Shown here: positions 38,148 through 46,839 of the stretch, piece after piece
Layout of the letters: the number at the start of each line of letters is the position of its first letter
Position numbering within the stretch: the stretch's first letter is position 1
Assembly (NCBI GenBank): GCA_017553635.1
Contig: JAFZKN010000007.1
Coordinates: 310,001-374,000 of the forward strand
Source: Treponema sp.
GTDB lineage: Bacteria > Spirochaetota > Spirochaetia > Treponematales > Treponemataceae
Direction of reading: 5' to 3'
Length of the DNA: 64,000 nt
Notes under the pieces: generated by a model
The model's database searches: none
Seen by the model: only the letters and a program-made list of their open reading frames with translations
What the model was told of the DNA's origin: nothing
Position numbers and translations under genes: made by a program

Positions 38148-38153
38148 TAAAAT
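38148..38153 (+). promoter_or_regulatory. -10-like box before the 531-residue protein
   Basis: TAAAAT followed by AATAAT and the ATG at 38160. There is no Shine-Dalgarno site, and the six-base spacing matches the other predicted leaderless genes. Confidence 0.4.
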
Positions 38154-38159
38154 AATAAT

Positions 38160-39755
38160 ATGTCATTCATTCAGGCTATTACAGACTTTTTTGACAGTAT
38201 TTTCAGAAGTACATCTCCAGAAGTCCAGAAAAGACAGAAACTCAAGAAGATTGACACTGACATCAGAAATCTTCCGAGTGGAATTTACCGGAATGGTTTA
38301 ATTCAACCTAACTTTGCTGAACTTTTGAGAGTACTCTATATCAATACACGCTCCATTTCTAAAATTCTTGATACAACAATTGCCGGACCTGATATAAAAA
38401 GAAACACTCGTTTTGAATTTCAACTGATTGTTTCAGGATACTCAGAAGAAAACCAGGAAAGATTTAAAGCCCTGGAATACGAAAACAGAAAAGCAGAAAT
38501 TTTATCTTCAGCAGAAGAGGCTACTCCCGCTTCCCGCGTTTTTGATGACCAGAGAAGAAGACTTGAAAAACTTGTTCACGAATTAAATTCAAAAGAGTTT
38601 ATAAAACTCGATGAGATTTTTGTTAAATTAAAACAGCTGGTTGAGCTTTGTCATTTTAATTTTGTTACTCCATTAAAAACCTTTGACGCAAAATTCAATC
38701 CTGCTGAACCTGAAAATCCAGTTGCCTTTTCTGCAGTACCACCAGTTGCTCTGGAAAATGTTTTCCTTGATCTTTATTACATCATTTCAGAATTTCAGAT
38801 GACAATGTCCGTTGCAAGCGCAGTCATTGCCCTTGCACAGATAATCGATATCGAATCAATGTCATCAACCAATCAGAAAAGAATAATCAGCAACTTAAAG
38901 AAAATTGAATTTGTATGCCACAAAATTTTAAATAAAGAAGTTCTCCGCGGTCTTATCCAGATTGCAAAACAGAATCCAGATTTCGAACCGACAACTGCAA
39001 CCTATTCTGCAGATTCAAGACAAAGATTTTCCACTTACATTCAGGAACAGTTTGCCAGTGACGAAGCACGTATTAAACGTGAACTCAAAGATTCCCGCAT
39101 ACAGACAGAACTTACAACCCTTTTTGAAGGACGTCCGCTTGCTCCACTTTCAGGTTATAACGAAGAAATGAGTGAACTTTTACAGCAGAATTCATCTTTA
39201 AGCTTCTCATGGATTACCCCGCTTAAGATTTTAAAAACATTTGTTAGTTACTATTATCCTGAAACTTTACATGCACTCTTAAATGACATCGTAATTGAAG
39301 GCTTCTTTAATAATCCTAATTTTAAGACACAGTTTTCTCAAACCGTTTTCTCAGCAGATGAAGTTGCTGCAAAAATTCAGGCATTTGAAGAATCTTTCGG
39401 TGCAAACGGAACTAACAGTGAAGCCCTTTTAAAGAGCTATATCCGTGACAGCCACAAAGACTCCGATTTCTCTAAAAAATTGATAAATCTGGTCGATAAT
39501 ATAAATGCGGAAGCTAAGCAGATAATCCAGAGACAGGTTTCTGCTTTATTTGCACTATATGTTGAATTGGGTGACTTATTACAAGACTCCAAAAAGCCTT
39601 CCTGCGAAATTGTTTCTAATCTTAAAGTGCTTATTATGTCTTCAAGAAACAGAGATAATACAGACTTTTTGGAAAGTAACTACGAAAACTGGAAAGTTTT
39701 TTTTGATATTATGAAAAACTATGCTATAATTACTAGCGTGGATAAGAAAAGCTAA
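38160..39755 (+). CDS. Spirochaete-type cytoplasmic protein of unknown function (possibly DUF5312)
   Basis: The 531-residue protein has no signal peptide or membrane segment and is predicted nearly all alpha-helical, with heptad-rich stretches around residues 90-165 and 230-260. I associate this kind of sequence with a family restricted to spirochaetes (possibly DUF5312), but that is from memory. Only 4 bp separate it from the diguanylate cyclase gene, so it may act with it. A promoter for the cyclase lies inside its last codons. No catalytic motif is visible. Confidence 0.7.
   Translation: MSFIQAITDFFDSIFRSTSPEVQKRQKLKKIDTDIRNLPSGIYRNGLIQPNFAELLRVLYINTRSISKILDTTIAGPDIKRNTRFEFQLIVSGYSEENQERFKALEYENRKAEILSSAEEATPASRVFDDQRRRLEKLVHELNSKEFIKLDEIFVKLKQLVELCHFNFVTPLKTFDAKFNPAEPENPVAFSAVPPVALENVFLDLYYIISEFQMTMSVASAVIALAQIIDIESMSSTNQKRIISNLKKIEFVCHKILNKEVLRGLIQIAKQNPDFEPTTATYSADSRQRFSTYIQEQFASDEARIKRELKDSRIQTELTTLFEGRPLAPLSGYNEEMSELLQQNSSLSFSWITPLKILKTFVSYYYPETLHALLNDIVIEGFFNNPNFKTQFSQTVFSADEVAAKIQAFEESFGANGTNSEALLKSYIRDSHKDSDFSKKLINLVDNINAEAKQIIQRQVSALFALYVELGDLLQDSKKPSCEIVSNLKVLIMSSRNRDNTDFLESNYENWKVFFDIMKNYAIITSVDKKS
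39722..39730 (+). promoter_or_regulatory. Extended -10 for the cyclase operon, inside the upstream gene
   Basis: TGC-TATAAT lies within the last 35 bases of the preceding gene. It would start a transcript near 39737 with a leader of about 23 nt before the ATG at 39760. No clear ribosome site is present before that ATG. Confidence 0.5.
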
Positions 39756-39759
39756 AAAT

Positions 39760-40899
39760 ATGGAAAACGAAGAATTTACAGAAGATACAGATTTCAGTTC
39801 TCTTGTGCTGCCTGACAACTCTTATGTACAGGAAGCTGTTGATCAATACGAAAAGCGTATTTATGATCTGCAGCAGCTGCTGGAAATTTCGAGATCTCTA
39901 TGCTCTACACTTGAATACAGTACTCTTATAGAATCAATCCTTTTTACATGTATGTCACAGATGCATGTTACTGGAGCAGGAATTTTTGTATACGATGATA
40001 TCGATTCAAATTCTTTTAACCTTTCTTCAAACCACACCGGAATCGACCTAGACCCTTCCATCAATTACTCAATCTCTGCAGATTCTCCTGTTATCCAGAT
40101 TCTTGGAAAAAGCGCAAGAACTTATTCAATTCCATCCATAAAAAATGACCTGGCACCAGGTGCAGATATAAAAGAAGTAGAATCACTTCACCCGACACTC
40201 ATTGTTCCTCTGTTCCACAAAAACAGAATGAACGGCTTTCTCGTTCTCGGAGAAAGACTTGATATTGGAGAAGGCGCTGACTACACCGAATATGACAAAG
40301 AACAGATTCTTTCCATTGCTTCTCTTGCAGCCGTTGCCATTAACAATGCGGCGCTCCTTGAAAAATCAAGTACAGACATGATGACGCATTTAAAGTTAAA
40401 GTACTTTTTCTACAATGTGCTTACAGATAAACTTGATCTTGCAATTTCTCAAAAACAGAATCTTGCCGTTTTAATGTTTGATATTGACTTCTTTAAAAAG
40501 TTCAACGATACATGGGGACATGCATGCGGTGACTTTGTATTAAAGGCAGTTGCAAAAATCATCAAATCGAATACTCGCGAACACGACATTGCATCCAGAT
40601 ATGGTGGCGAGGAATTTACTGTAATGCTTCCTAACACTTCAAAAGATGATGCTATGGCAGTTGCAGAAAGAATAAGAAAGCAGATTGAAAATACAGATTT
40701 CAGATATGAAGAACAGAGCATGAAAGTAACAATTTCCATTGGCTGCTCGGTATTTGATTCTGTAATAAATCCTGTTACAGTTCCAAAGCTTCTTGTTGAA
40801 CAGGCAGACAAGGCTCTATATGTTTCAAAAAGAAGCGGCCGTAATCGTGTAACATTTGCTGACGAAGAGATTATTAAAAATACAGAAGTTCCTGAATGA
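39760..40899 (+). CDS. GAF-GGDEF diguanylate cyclase
   Basis: This soluble 379-residue enzyme makes cyclic-di-GMP from two GTP. A short coiled coil (about 24-45) precedes a GAF sensor domain (about 45-200). The C-terminal GGDEF domain has an intact active site, RYGGEEF at residues 280-286. The inhibitory I-site RxxD (REHD, 273-276) sits exactly five residues before it, so product inhibition is expected. The gene overlaps the rhomboid gene by 4 bp. With the EAL phosphodiesterase and the PilZ protein in this window it completes a local c-di-GMP set. Confidence 0.94.
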   Translation: MENEEFTEDTDFSSLVLPDNSYVQEAVDQYEKRIYDLQQLLEISRSLCSTLEYSTLIESILFTCMSQMHVTGAGIFVYDDIDSNSFNLSSNHTGIDLDPSINYSISADSPVIQILGKSARTYSIPSIKNDLAPGADIKEVESLHPTLIVPLFHKNRMNGFLVLGERLDIGEGADYTEYDKEQILSIASLAAVAINNAALLEKSSTDMMTHLKLKYFFYNVLTDKLDLAISQKQNLAVLMFDIDFFKKFNDTWGHACGDFVLKAVAKIIKSNTREHDIASRYGGEEFTVMLPNTSKDDAMAVAERIRKQIENTDFRYEEQSMKVTISIGCSVFDSVINPVTVPKLLVEQADKALYVSKRSGRNRVTFADEEIIKNTEVPE

Positions 40900-41534
40900 T
40901 AAATATTTTCCAGAAAAAATTCCGTTATAGTTATTTTTATGTAACCATTATAATTGCTGCATTAAACGCAGCAGTTTTTTTTCTTACCTCTTTAATCCCT
41001 GATTATAAATTTATTCTTGGATTAAATCCTTATCTTTTTTTACAAAAAAGAATGTACTGGCAGATTTTTACTTACATGTTTGTTCATTCAGGATTTAAAC
41101 ATCTTATCCTTAATATGTTTGGTCTTGTAATGTTTGGGCTCTATGTAGAAAAATCAATCGGTTCAAAAGAATTTCTGCTCTATTACGTATTATGCGGCCT
41201 GCTTTCCGGAATTCTTACCTTATTCTTCTATATATTGCAGGGTAATGCATATGTTAACCTTATAGGTGCCAGCGGTGCAGTTTTTGCAGTTCTTTTTGCT
41301 TTTGCTGTAATCTTTCCGAAAGTCCGTGTTTTAATATTTGGAATCATTCCGGTGCCTGGGCCAGTCGTCGTTTTGATTTATTCTATAATTGAACTTTCAA
41401 GCCAGGTATTCGGTTTTGAAAAAGGTATTGCCCACATGGCTCACTTGTTCGGGTTTGGCGTTGCGTGGGTGTATTTTATAGTCAGGTTTGGAGTAAACCC
41501 AATCAGGATATGGATAGACGCATTCCGGCATTAA
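40896..41534 (+). CDS. Rhomboid-family intramembrane serine protease
   Basis: The 212-residue protein has about six hydrophobic helices. The catalytic serine is in GASGAVF (Ser126) and the catalytic histidine in AHMAHLFGF (His183). The conserved HSGFKHLILNM motif of helix 2 is present. Rhomboids cleave membrane proteins within the bilayer; the substrate here is unknown. It overlaps the cyclase stop by 4 bp and the next secreted-protein gene by 25 bp, so the three are one operon. Confidence 0.92.
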   Translation: MINIFQKKFRYSYFYVTIIIAALNAAVFFLTSLIPDYKFILGLNPYLFLQKRMYWQIFTYMFVHSGFKHLILNMFGLVMFGLYVEKSIGSKEFLLYYVLCGLLSGILTLFFYILQGNAYVNLIGASGAVFAVLFAFAVIFPKVRVLIFGIIPVPGPVVVLIYSIIELSSQVFGFEKGIAHMAHLFGFGVAWVYFIVRFGVNPIRIWIDAFRH

Positions 41535-42181
41535 TTCTCATTACCTATTTTCTTCTCTTCCCTGTTTTTTCTCAGAACCTTCTTCAGGAAAAGAAAATAC
41601 GTCTCTATATCTGGGCTTTACAGGATGCATATCCTGAGTTTAAGGAAACTTATCCTCATGAACAGGCAATAACACATTTAAGATCGGCTTCTGAACTTCT
41701 TTTGACAGGAATGACATACGGTTACCGCTTTACTTACACTCCAAGTGACAAACTCCGCAATGTAGACGAGTATTTTGAATGTGTTCCGGTAAAAAATCTT
41801 GATGAAGAAAAAAAGAATATTGAGTACGAAAAGACCTACTGGAGGGAAGACAAAATCTTCTGCTGGGTTAATTTTGAACGTACAGAACAGATGATCAGGA
41901 TTTATAAACGGTATTCAAGCATAAAAACTGCAAAAGTAACCGGAACAGGCAAAGGAAAGCTCTCAAAAGGTTACGAAGGCCTCGAAGAAGCAACCAGAAA
42001 TGCAGTTAAAAACGGTATCCGCGAATATTACAGAAAGATCATCAAAAACAAACCCAAGGAAATAACAGGAACTATCCTCATAAGACAAGTTCCCGCTGTT
42101 TTAATAAATTCCGGCTATTATGTCGTTGAACTTGATTTTTTCCTGGAAACTGGTAAAATAAAGGAATACAGTCAATTTTAG
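41510..42181 (+). CDS. Secreted protein of unknown function
   Basis: About 223 residues. The start is set at the ATG encoding MDRRIPALILITYFLL because this gives a clean signal peptide ending near VFSQ, with AGG upstream. An in-frame upstream ATG (41465) lies further inside the rhomboid gene and would bury the signal sequence. The mature part has a repeated basic helical look and ends in a beta region (TGTILIRQVPAVLINSGYYVVELDF). No family is recognised. Confidence 0.72.
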   Translation: MDRRIPALILITYFLLFPVFSQNLLQEKKIRLYIWALQDAYPEFKETYPHEQAITHLRSASELLLTGMTYGYRFTYTPSDKLRNVDEYFECVPVKNLDEEKKNIEYEKTYWREDKIFCWVNFERTEQMIRIYKRYSSIKTAKVTGTGKGKLSKGYEGLEEATRNAVKNGIREYYRKIIKNKPKEITGTILIRQVPAVLINSGYYVVELDFFLETGKIKEYSQF

Positions 42182-42221
42182 CGTCATAGTATTCATTGGC
42201 TTAACCTATTGGAGGAGAATT

Positions 42222-42638
42222 ATGAAGAAATTTTTTGCAATTTTAGCTTGTATAGCAGCTGTTTCCTGCTTTTATTCACAGGAATCTACTGATGAACTTG
42301 TTAATCCTAAAAACCCTTTGGATAGAACAGTAACTGTTATCGTTCCAGAGAATCAGCGTTTAACAACAAACCCTGAAACAGGTAAGCAGAAACCGGCTTC
42401 TGTAAAAATAGAATACATCGAAAACTATGATGAAGCCCGTATCTACTACACTTGTCTTGATGTAGCATTTGAAAAATCTGAAGCAATGATTACAATTGCT
42501 GATGTTCTTGAAGACTTCATCAAGGAACATGGATACTACAAGTATACTTACATTAAGAGAGACAAAACAAGACATTACAAAGACGAGCGCGGCGTAAAAA
42601 TGGGTGAAATGCTCTGCGTCGTAAAATTTTATCGTTAA
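42222..42638 (+). CDS. Small secreted protein of unknown function
   Basis: The 138-residue protein starts with a signal peptide ending near CFYSQ. The cysteine at 16 is preceded by AVS, so a lipoprotein is possible by spirochaetal rules. GGAGGAGAATT upstream gives a strong ribosome site. The mature part is alpha/beta with a charged middle (KRDKTRHYKDERG). No family is recognised. It is the last gene before the pheS leader hairpin. Confidence 0.72.
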   Translation: MKKFFAILACIAAVSCFYSQESTDELVNPKNPLDRTVTVIVPENQRLTTNPETGKQKPASVKIEYIENYDEARIYYTCLDVAFEKSEAMITIADVLEDFIKEHGYYKYTYIKRDKTRHYKDERGVKMGEMLCVVKFYR

Positions 42639-42653
42639 CACATTATAGGAGTG

Positions 42654-42693
42654 GCGGCAGAAATTATCTCGTTCTCGGAATAATTTTTGCCGC
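42654..42693 (+). promoter_or_regulatory. 14-bp hairpin in the pheS leader
   Basis: GCGGCA-G-AAATTAT (42654-42667) pairs with ATAATTT-T-TGCCGC (42680-42693) around a 12-nt loop. It ends 12 nt before the pheS ATG. There is no following T-run, so it is not a usual terminator. It could act as a leader attenuator, an mRNA 5' stabiliser, or the 3' end structure of the upstream gene. Confidence 0.6.
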
Positions 42694-42705
42694 TAATTAT
42701 TTAAA

Positions 42706-44262
42706 ATGGACATCACATCAACAATTAAAAATTTACATCCTTTGGAAATCAAAGTACTTCTTAAATACACACAAAAGGATGATCTTACTTCGGCACGATT
42801 ACAGAAAGAATTAGACTACAAAGAAGGACACGCTAACCAGGCATTTTCATGGCTTGGCGGAAAAGGCTTAGTAAAAGAAATAAGCCGTACACCTCACACA
42901 TTTTTTGAAATCACAGACCTTGGTAAAGAACTCGCAGAAAAAGGAACTGTAGAAGAACGTGCAGTTGCTTTTGTAAAAAGCAATGGTGCTGCGACATTAC
43001 CGGAAATTGCAAAAGGAATTGGTGTAGAACAAAAAGATATCGGCAGTGCATTCGGTATGCTTTCTAAAGAAGGCATCTTTAAGATGAACGAAGAAAAGAA
43101 AGCTGAATATACAGGAAAAGAACTTCCATTAAAAATTACAATCGTCTCAACCCTCTTTCAGAAAGCTCTCAAAGATCCTTCGGGAACATTAAGTCAGGAC
43201 GACCTTTCTAAAGATGAACTTGAAGCAATCTCAGGACTTGCAAAAAAACGCGGTGCAACAGATGCCCCTTTTAAAACATATTCAAGAGAAACTGTAGTTT
43301 ACAATCTTTGTGGAGAAAGTGATGCAGTAGCTGCAGAACTTAAAAAAGTTGGAGTTACAGGAAACGAAATCGGTGAAATTACAACTAAGATGCTCGAAAG
43401 CGGCTCTTGGAAAGACGGAACTTTCCGCGGTTACAATATTTCAATTCCACCTGCAAGAAACATTCCTGGACGAATCAATCCATACGTTTCATTCCTTGAA
43501 TCAGTAAAAGATAAGCTCTGTTCACTTGGATTCCAGGAATTTGACGGACCGCTTGTAGAAACAGAATTCTGGAACGGAGACGCACTCTTTATGCCTCAGT
43601 TCCATGCAGCACGTGATATTCACGATGTATACAGAATTAAAAATCCTACACATGCAAAATCGATCGAAGAACCATATCTTTCGAATGTTGCAGCAGTTCA
43701 CGAAAACGGCGGAAAATCTGGAAGCCGCGGATGGAACTATTCATTCGACAGAGACTTTACAAAACGTCTTCTTTTAAGAAGTCAGGGAACAGTTCTTTCT
43801 GCACATCAGCTTCATAAAGCAGAAATTCCTGGAAAATATTTTGGTATTGCACGCTGCTTCCGCTATGATAAAGTAGATGCTACTCACCTTTCTGACTTTT
43901 ACCAGACAGAAGGAATCGTACTCGGAAAAGATGTAAACTTAAAGACACTTTTAGGCTTCCTTGAAATGTTTGCAAAAGAAATTGCAGGCGCAGAAGAAGT
44001 TAAATATGTTCCGGGATACTTCCCGTTTACAGAACCTTCTATCGAAGTTCATATCAAGCATCCAAAGCTCGGCTGGTTTGAGCTTGGCGGTTCAGGAATA
44101 TTCAGACCGGAAGTTACAAAAGCAATGGGCGTAGATGTTCCAGTTCTCGCATGGGGTATCGGTATTGACCGTATGGCTTTGATGGCCCTCGGCTTAAACG
44201 ACCTTCGCGAACTGTTCTGCGAAGACATTGAAAAAGTAAGACTTAGAAAAGCAAAGTTCTAA
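42706..44262 (+). CDS. pheS: Phenylalanyl-tRNA synthetase alpha subunit, archaeal/eukaryotic type
   Basis: The 518-residue protein charges tRNA-Phe as the catalytic subunit of an alpha2-beta2 enzyme. Length and layout follow the archaeal/eukaryotic class found in spirochaetes. The N-terminal 200 residues are winged-helix modules (LQKELDYKEGHANQAFSWL), followed by the class II core with FQEFDGPLVETEFWN (motif 1), GIARCFRYDKVDATHLSDF (motif 2) and AWGIGIDRMALM (motif 3). Normal bacterial PheS is about 330-350 residues. No pheT lies next to it. A strong terminator follows. Confidence 0.95.
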   Translation: MDITSTIKNLHPLEIKVLLKYTQKDDLTSARLQKELDYKEGHANQAFSWLGGKGLVKEISRTPHTFFEITDLGKELAEKGTVEERAVAFVKSNGAATLPEIAKGIGVEQKDIGSAFGMLSKEGIFKMNEEKKAEYTGKELPLKITIVSTLFQKALKDPSGTLSQDDLSKDELEAISGLAKKRGATDAPFKTYSRETVVYNLCGESDAVAAELKKVGVTGNEIGEITTKMLESGSWKDGTFRGYNISIPPARNIPGRINPYVSFLESVKDKLCSLGFQEFDGPLVETEFWNGDALFMPQFHAARDIHDVYRIKNPTHAKSIEEPYLSNVAAVHENGGKSGSRGWNYSFDRDFTKRLLLRSQGTVLSAHQLHKAEIPGKYFGIARCFRYDKVDATHLSDFYQTEGIVLGKDVNLKTLLGFLEMFAKEIAGAEEVKYVPGYFPFTEPSIEVHIKHPKLGWFELGGSGIFRPEVTKAMGVDVPVLAWGIGIDRMALMALGLNDLRELFCEDIEKVRLRKAKF

Positions 44263-44321
44263 TCTGATAATTATCGTGGCACTTGAGTCACACGAACACC
44301 ATGTGCCATCGAAAAAAACAA

Positions 44322-44362
44322 AACCTCGCTGATACGGTAATATCAGCGAGGTTTTGTTTTTT
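44322..44362. terminator. Intrinsic terminator after pheS
   Basis: A perfect 13-bp stem (AACCTCGCTGATA with its complement) and a 6-nt loop are followed by TTGTTTTTT. An A-run on the left flank lets it serve the convergent minus-strand gene as well. Confidence 0.95.
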
Positions 44363-44807
44363 ATTTACAACCCAAACAATAAGAAAATAAACCTATAACA
44401 ACACAGATTATCAGTAAAAGAAAATGATACCTGGCATAATTTCTTACATTCATATTTTCATTACTGAATGAAAATACAATCGCCACTATTAAACCGGCAA
44501 TCGGAATTGCAAATAAAAGTGAATATCCTAAATATCCCCACATTGAAATCGGAGTATACTCACTTGGAATATGAGTATAATTTGACTCAGAACTTTTCCC
44601 GTTGTCATAGTAGTCATAACCAGAAGGCTGCGAATTAAATGTCTGAGAGTTTTCAACAAGATTATTATTACAATTTGGACATCTTGTCATATCTTCAGTG
44701 ACAGCTGAATGACAGTTCCTGCACAAAAGTTTTTCAGGCTCAGATGCTTTATAACAGAATTCCCTGCCATTTTTAACTACATCTACATATTTCTCACTTT
44801 TACCCAT
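44361..44807 (-). CDS. Zinc-ribbon membrane protein
   Basis: The 148-residue protein has an N-terminal zinc ribbon (CRNCHSAV ... CPNCNNNL, residues about 29-49). A low-complexity Tyr/Ser/Asn linker follows, then two transmembrane helices (about 91-112 and 124-145). This layout is common among small regulatory membrane proteins of unknown function. AGGAGG lies upstream. The final LGCK has no recognised role. Confidence 0.78.
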   Translation of the reverse strand: MGKSEKYVDVVKNGREFCYKASEPEKLLCRNCHSAVTEDMTRCPNCNNNLVENSQTFNSQPSGYDYYDNGKSSESNYTHIPSEYTPISMWGYLGYSLLFAIPIAGLIVAIVFSFSNENMNVRNYARYHFLLLIICVVIGLFSYCLGCK

Positions 44808-44892
44808 ACACTTATCCTCCTGTGTTTTGTTAATTGAAAATTATACATTTGCTTTTTGAACAAGTCAAATTTCTCATTCAGCATAGTTTTTT

Positions 44893-45807
44893 TTACATCA
44901 CAAACTCAGCGAGGGCGACAAAAGCCGGAAGAAAGAACATGCACAGAATGCTTGTAAATGAAATGATGAGACTTGCGTAGGTTTCATCACGGTTAAAGAG
45001 AACAGCAAAGCCCGGAATTGTTGTCGCAGACGGACACATGGAACAGATTAAAACGACATACAAAAGTGTGCGGCAGTCACTGATGTTTGGGAAAAGCTTT
45101 GATACAACAAAAAGGATCGCAATGCTTAAAACCGCACATACGACATGACGCAAAAAGCTTACCTTTGCAATTTTTAAAGCATAAAGCTTTCCGTCGGCCG
45201 GTTTAAAGTTTGCAAGAAGAATTCCGATTAAAAGCATGCTTACAGCAGTATTCGTGTCGCCTATCATCGTAACCGGGCGTGCAATAAATTCCGGGAGAGT
45301 CCACGGGCTGCAGAAAAGTCCGACACCAAAAATTATCGCAATGATGTTTGGATTTGTAATTATCTTTTTTAAATTTATTGAACCGCTCATTATGTAATAA
45401 CCGTAAGTCCAGATAAGCACGTTAAACACAACAAGATAACCCATAAGATAAAAAACACCTGCACTTCCAAACACGCCGTTAATAAGCGGAATGCCGATAA
45501 AACCGCAGTTGGTAAAACACACTGCCAGACGGTCAACCTGTTCTTTACTCGAAAGAAGTCCCGTTACAATCATTACAAGATGAATTATAAGCGCAACAAC
45601 GACAACAAATCCAAGCTGCAGAAATTTATCTGCATTAAATTCCAGGTTGAACGATTTTACAATCATAAACGGATTTATAAAATAAAGAAGCAGTCTGCTT
45701 AAAAATTTCTGCTGTGATTCTTCTACTTTAAAACATTTTGCAAAAATAAATCCGCCGAGTGCGATAAGGCTCATTGTGATAAGCTGCTTCATTACAAGAG
45801 TATACAT
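44893..45807 (-). CDS. AEC-family (auxin efflux carrier-like) transporter
   Basis: The 304-residue protein is made of about ten hydrophobic helices in two inverted halves, as in the AEC/MdcF family. Typical positions are FINPFMIVKSF in helix 2, CFTNCGFIGIPLINGVFG in the middle and PSATTIPGFAVLFN near the end. Members export or import organic acids and other anions; the substrate is unknown here. AAGGA supports the start. It is separated by 28 bp from the GNAT-DinB gene upstream. Confidence 0.88.
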   Translation of the reverse strand: MYTLVMKQLITMSLIALGGFIFAKCFKVEESQQKFLSRLLLYFINPFMIVKSFNLEFNADKFLQLGFVVVVALIIHLVMIVTGLLSSKEQVDRLAVCFTNCGFIGIPLINGVFGSAGVFYLMGYLVVFNVLIWTYGYYIMSGSINLKKIITNPNIIAIIFGVGLFCSPWTLPEFIARPVTMIGDTNTAVSMLLIGILLANFKPADGKLYALKIAKVSFLRHVVCAVLSIAILFVVSKLFPNISDCRTLLYVVLICSMCPSATTIPGFAVLFNRDETYASLIISFTSILCMFFLPAFVALAEFVM

Positions 45808-45835
45808 GTTAAATCCTTATATGATTTGATATACA

Positions 45836-46837
45836 CTATTTTATATACTTAAATCCAGTGTATGGCAACCACTCGCCTGATTTTTCAAAAGTAAAGGCTT
45901 CTGACATACCGCAGTGCATCATTGAATGTCTATACTGGCCCAGTATTAAAGCAAGTCTTGTGTAAGGACAGTCTTTTGGTTTTTCACAAAGCCCGCTGTC
46001 TGTAAGAGTTTTAAGATAAAGCATTACTTTTGATTTAACATATTTTAAATATGATTCAAGTATTTCTCTTTTAATTACAAATCCATCATCGGCAATGTAA
46101 CCTTCGCGTGACTGTGAAATTATGCTGTAATTTTCTTCGACATCACCTGCAATCATCTTTTCATATCTGTAGGCAAACGGATTTACAAAATATTTATCTG
46201 CAGAATGAATCATGTGGAATAAAAATCTTGAATTATTTACATTGTCACATTTTTCTTCGAACACTGCACCAGAAACCTGATCTTCTAAATTTTTAAATAA
46301 AATTTCTGTCTGTTCTGTAATTATATTTACAAGAGTGTGCTCTTCGTTATTTAAAGATGCTGAATCGGATGGCAGAACATCCCGTGCATAAACACCAGAT
46401 TCCTCTTCGCCCCATGTTCCTTTCATATTACCGATATATCTGAAGCCATATTTTTCATAAAGCCCTTTTTCATCAGATGATAGAAAAACTTTTTTATAAT
46501 CGGGATAAAGCTTTGGCGCAAGAGTTTCTACATAATAGTCGATTAATTTTCCTGAAAAACGTTTTCCCCTCCATTTTGGAAATGTAAATACAAAACCAAT
46601 CCACGGTCCAATTTCTGGAAAAGCTGTTTCATCTCTGTCACAGAAAGTCGAAAACGCAACAAGTTCATCACCTTCTAATAATAAATAAAGGCCACCGTTT
46701 CCTAAGAGCCTGTTGAATGCATTGTCCTTTAATAATGCAAGTAAAAAAGGAATTGCACGCCAGTGATGAGCACCCTGTTCAAGCTGAACAATAATGTCAT
46801 CCTTTTTTTCATATTCAAAAAAATTTACTATCCGCAT
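45836..46837 (-). CDS. GNAT acetyltransferase fused to a DinB-like domain
   Basis: Residues about 1-155 form a GNAT N-acetyltransferase (FTFPKWRGKRFSGKLIDYY is the acetyl-CoA loop, KVFLSSDEKGLYEKYGFRYIG the C-terminal half). Residues about 175-333 look like a DinB/YfiT-type four-helix bundle. Its histidine motifs are LFHMIHSADKYF and QYRHSMMHCGMSEAF, expected to bind a metal. I do not recall this domain pairing as standard, but it is a single uninterrupted frame. It starts 2 bp after the exonuclease III stop. The acetyl acceptor is unknown; a detoxifying role is inference. Confidence 0.8.
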   Translation of the reverse strand: MRIVNFFEYEKKDDIIVQLEQGAHHWRAIPFLLALLKDNAFNRLLGNGGLYLLLEGDELVAFSTFCDRDETAFPEIGPWIGFVFTFPKWRGKRFSGKLIDYYVETLAPKLYPDYKKVFLSSDEKGLYEKYGFRYIGNMKGTWGEEESGVYARDVLPSDSASLNNEEHTLVNIITEQTEILFKNLEDQVSGAVFEEKCDNVNNSRFLFHMIHSADKYFVNPFAYRYEKMIAGDVEENYSIISQSREGYIADDGFVIKREILESYLKYVKSKVMLYLKTLTDSGLCEKPKDCPYTRLALILGQYRHSMMHCGMSEAFTFEKSGEWLPYTGFKYIK

Positions 46838-46839
46838 TT

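Noticed and set aside
44273..44290. TGGCAC as a possible sigma-54 -24 box after pheS
   Set aside because: The required TTGC at the right distance is missing and no plus-strand gene follows. It is more likely part of a weak TGGCAC/GTGCCA inverted repeat before the terminator.
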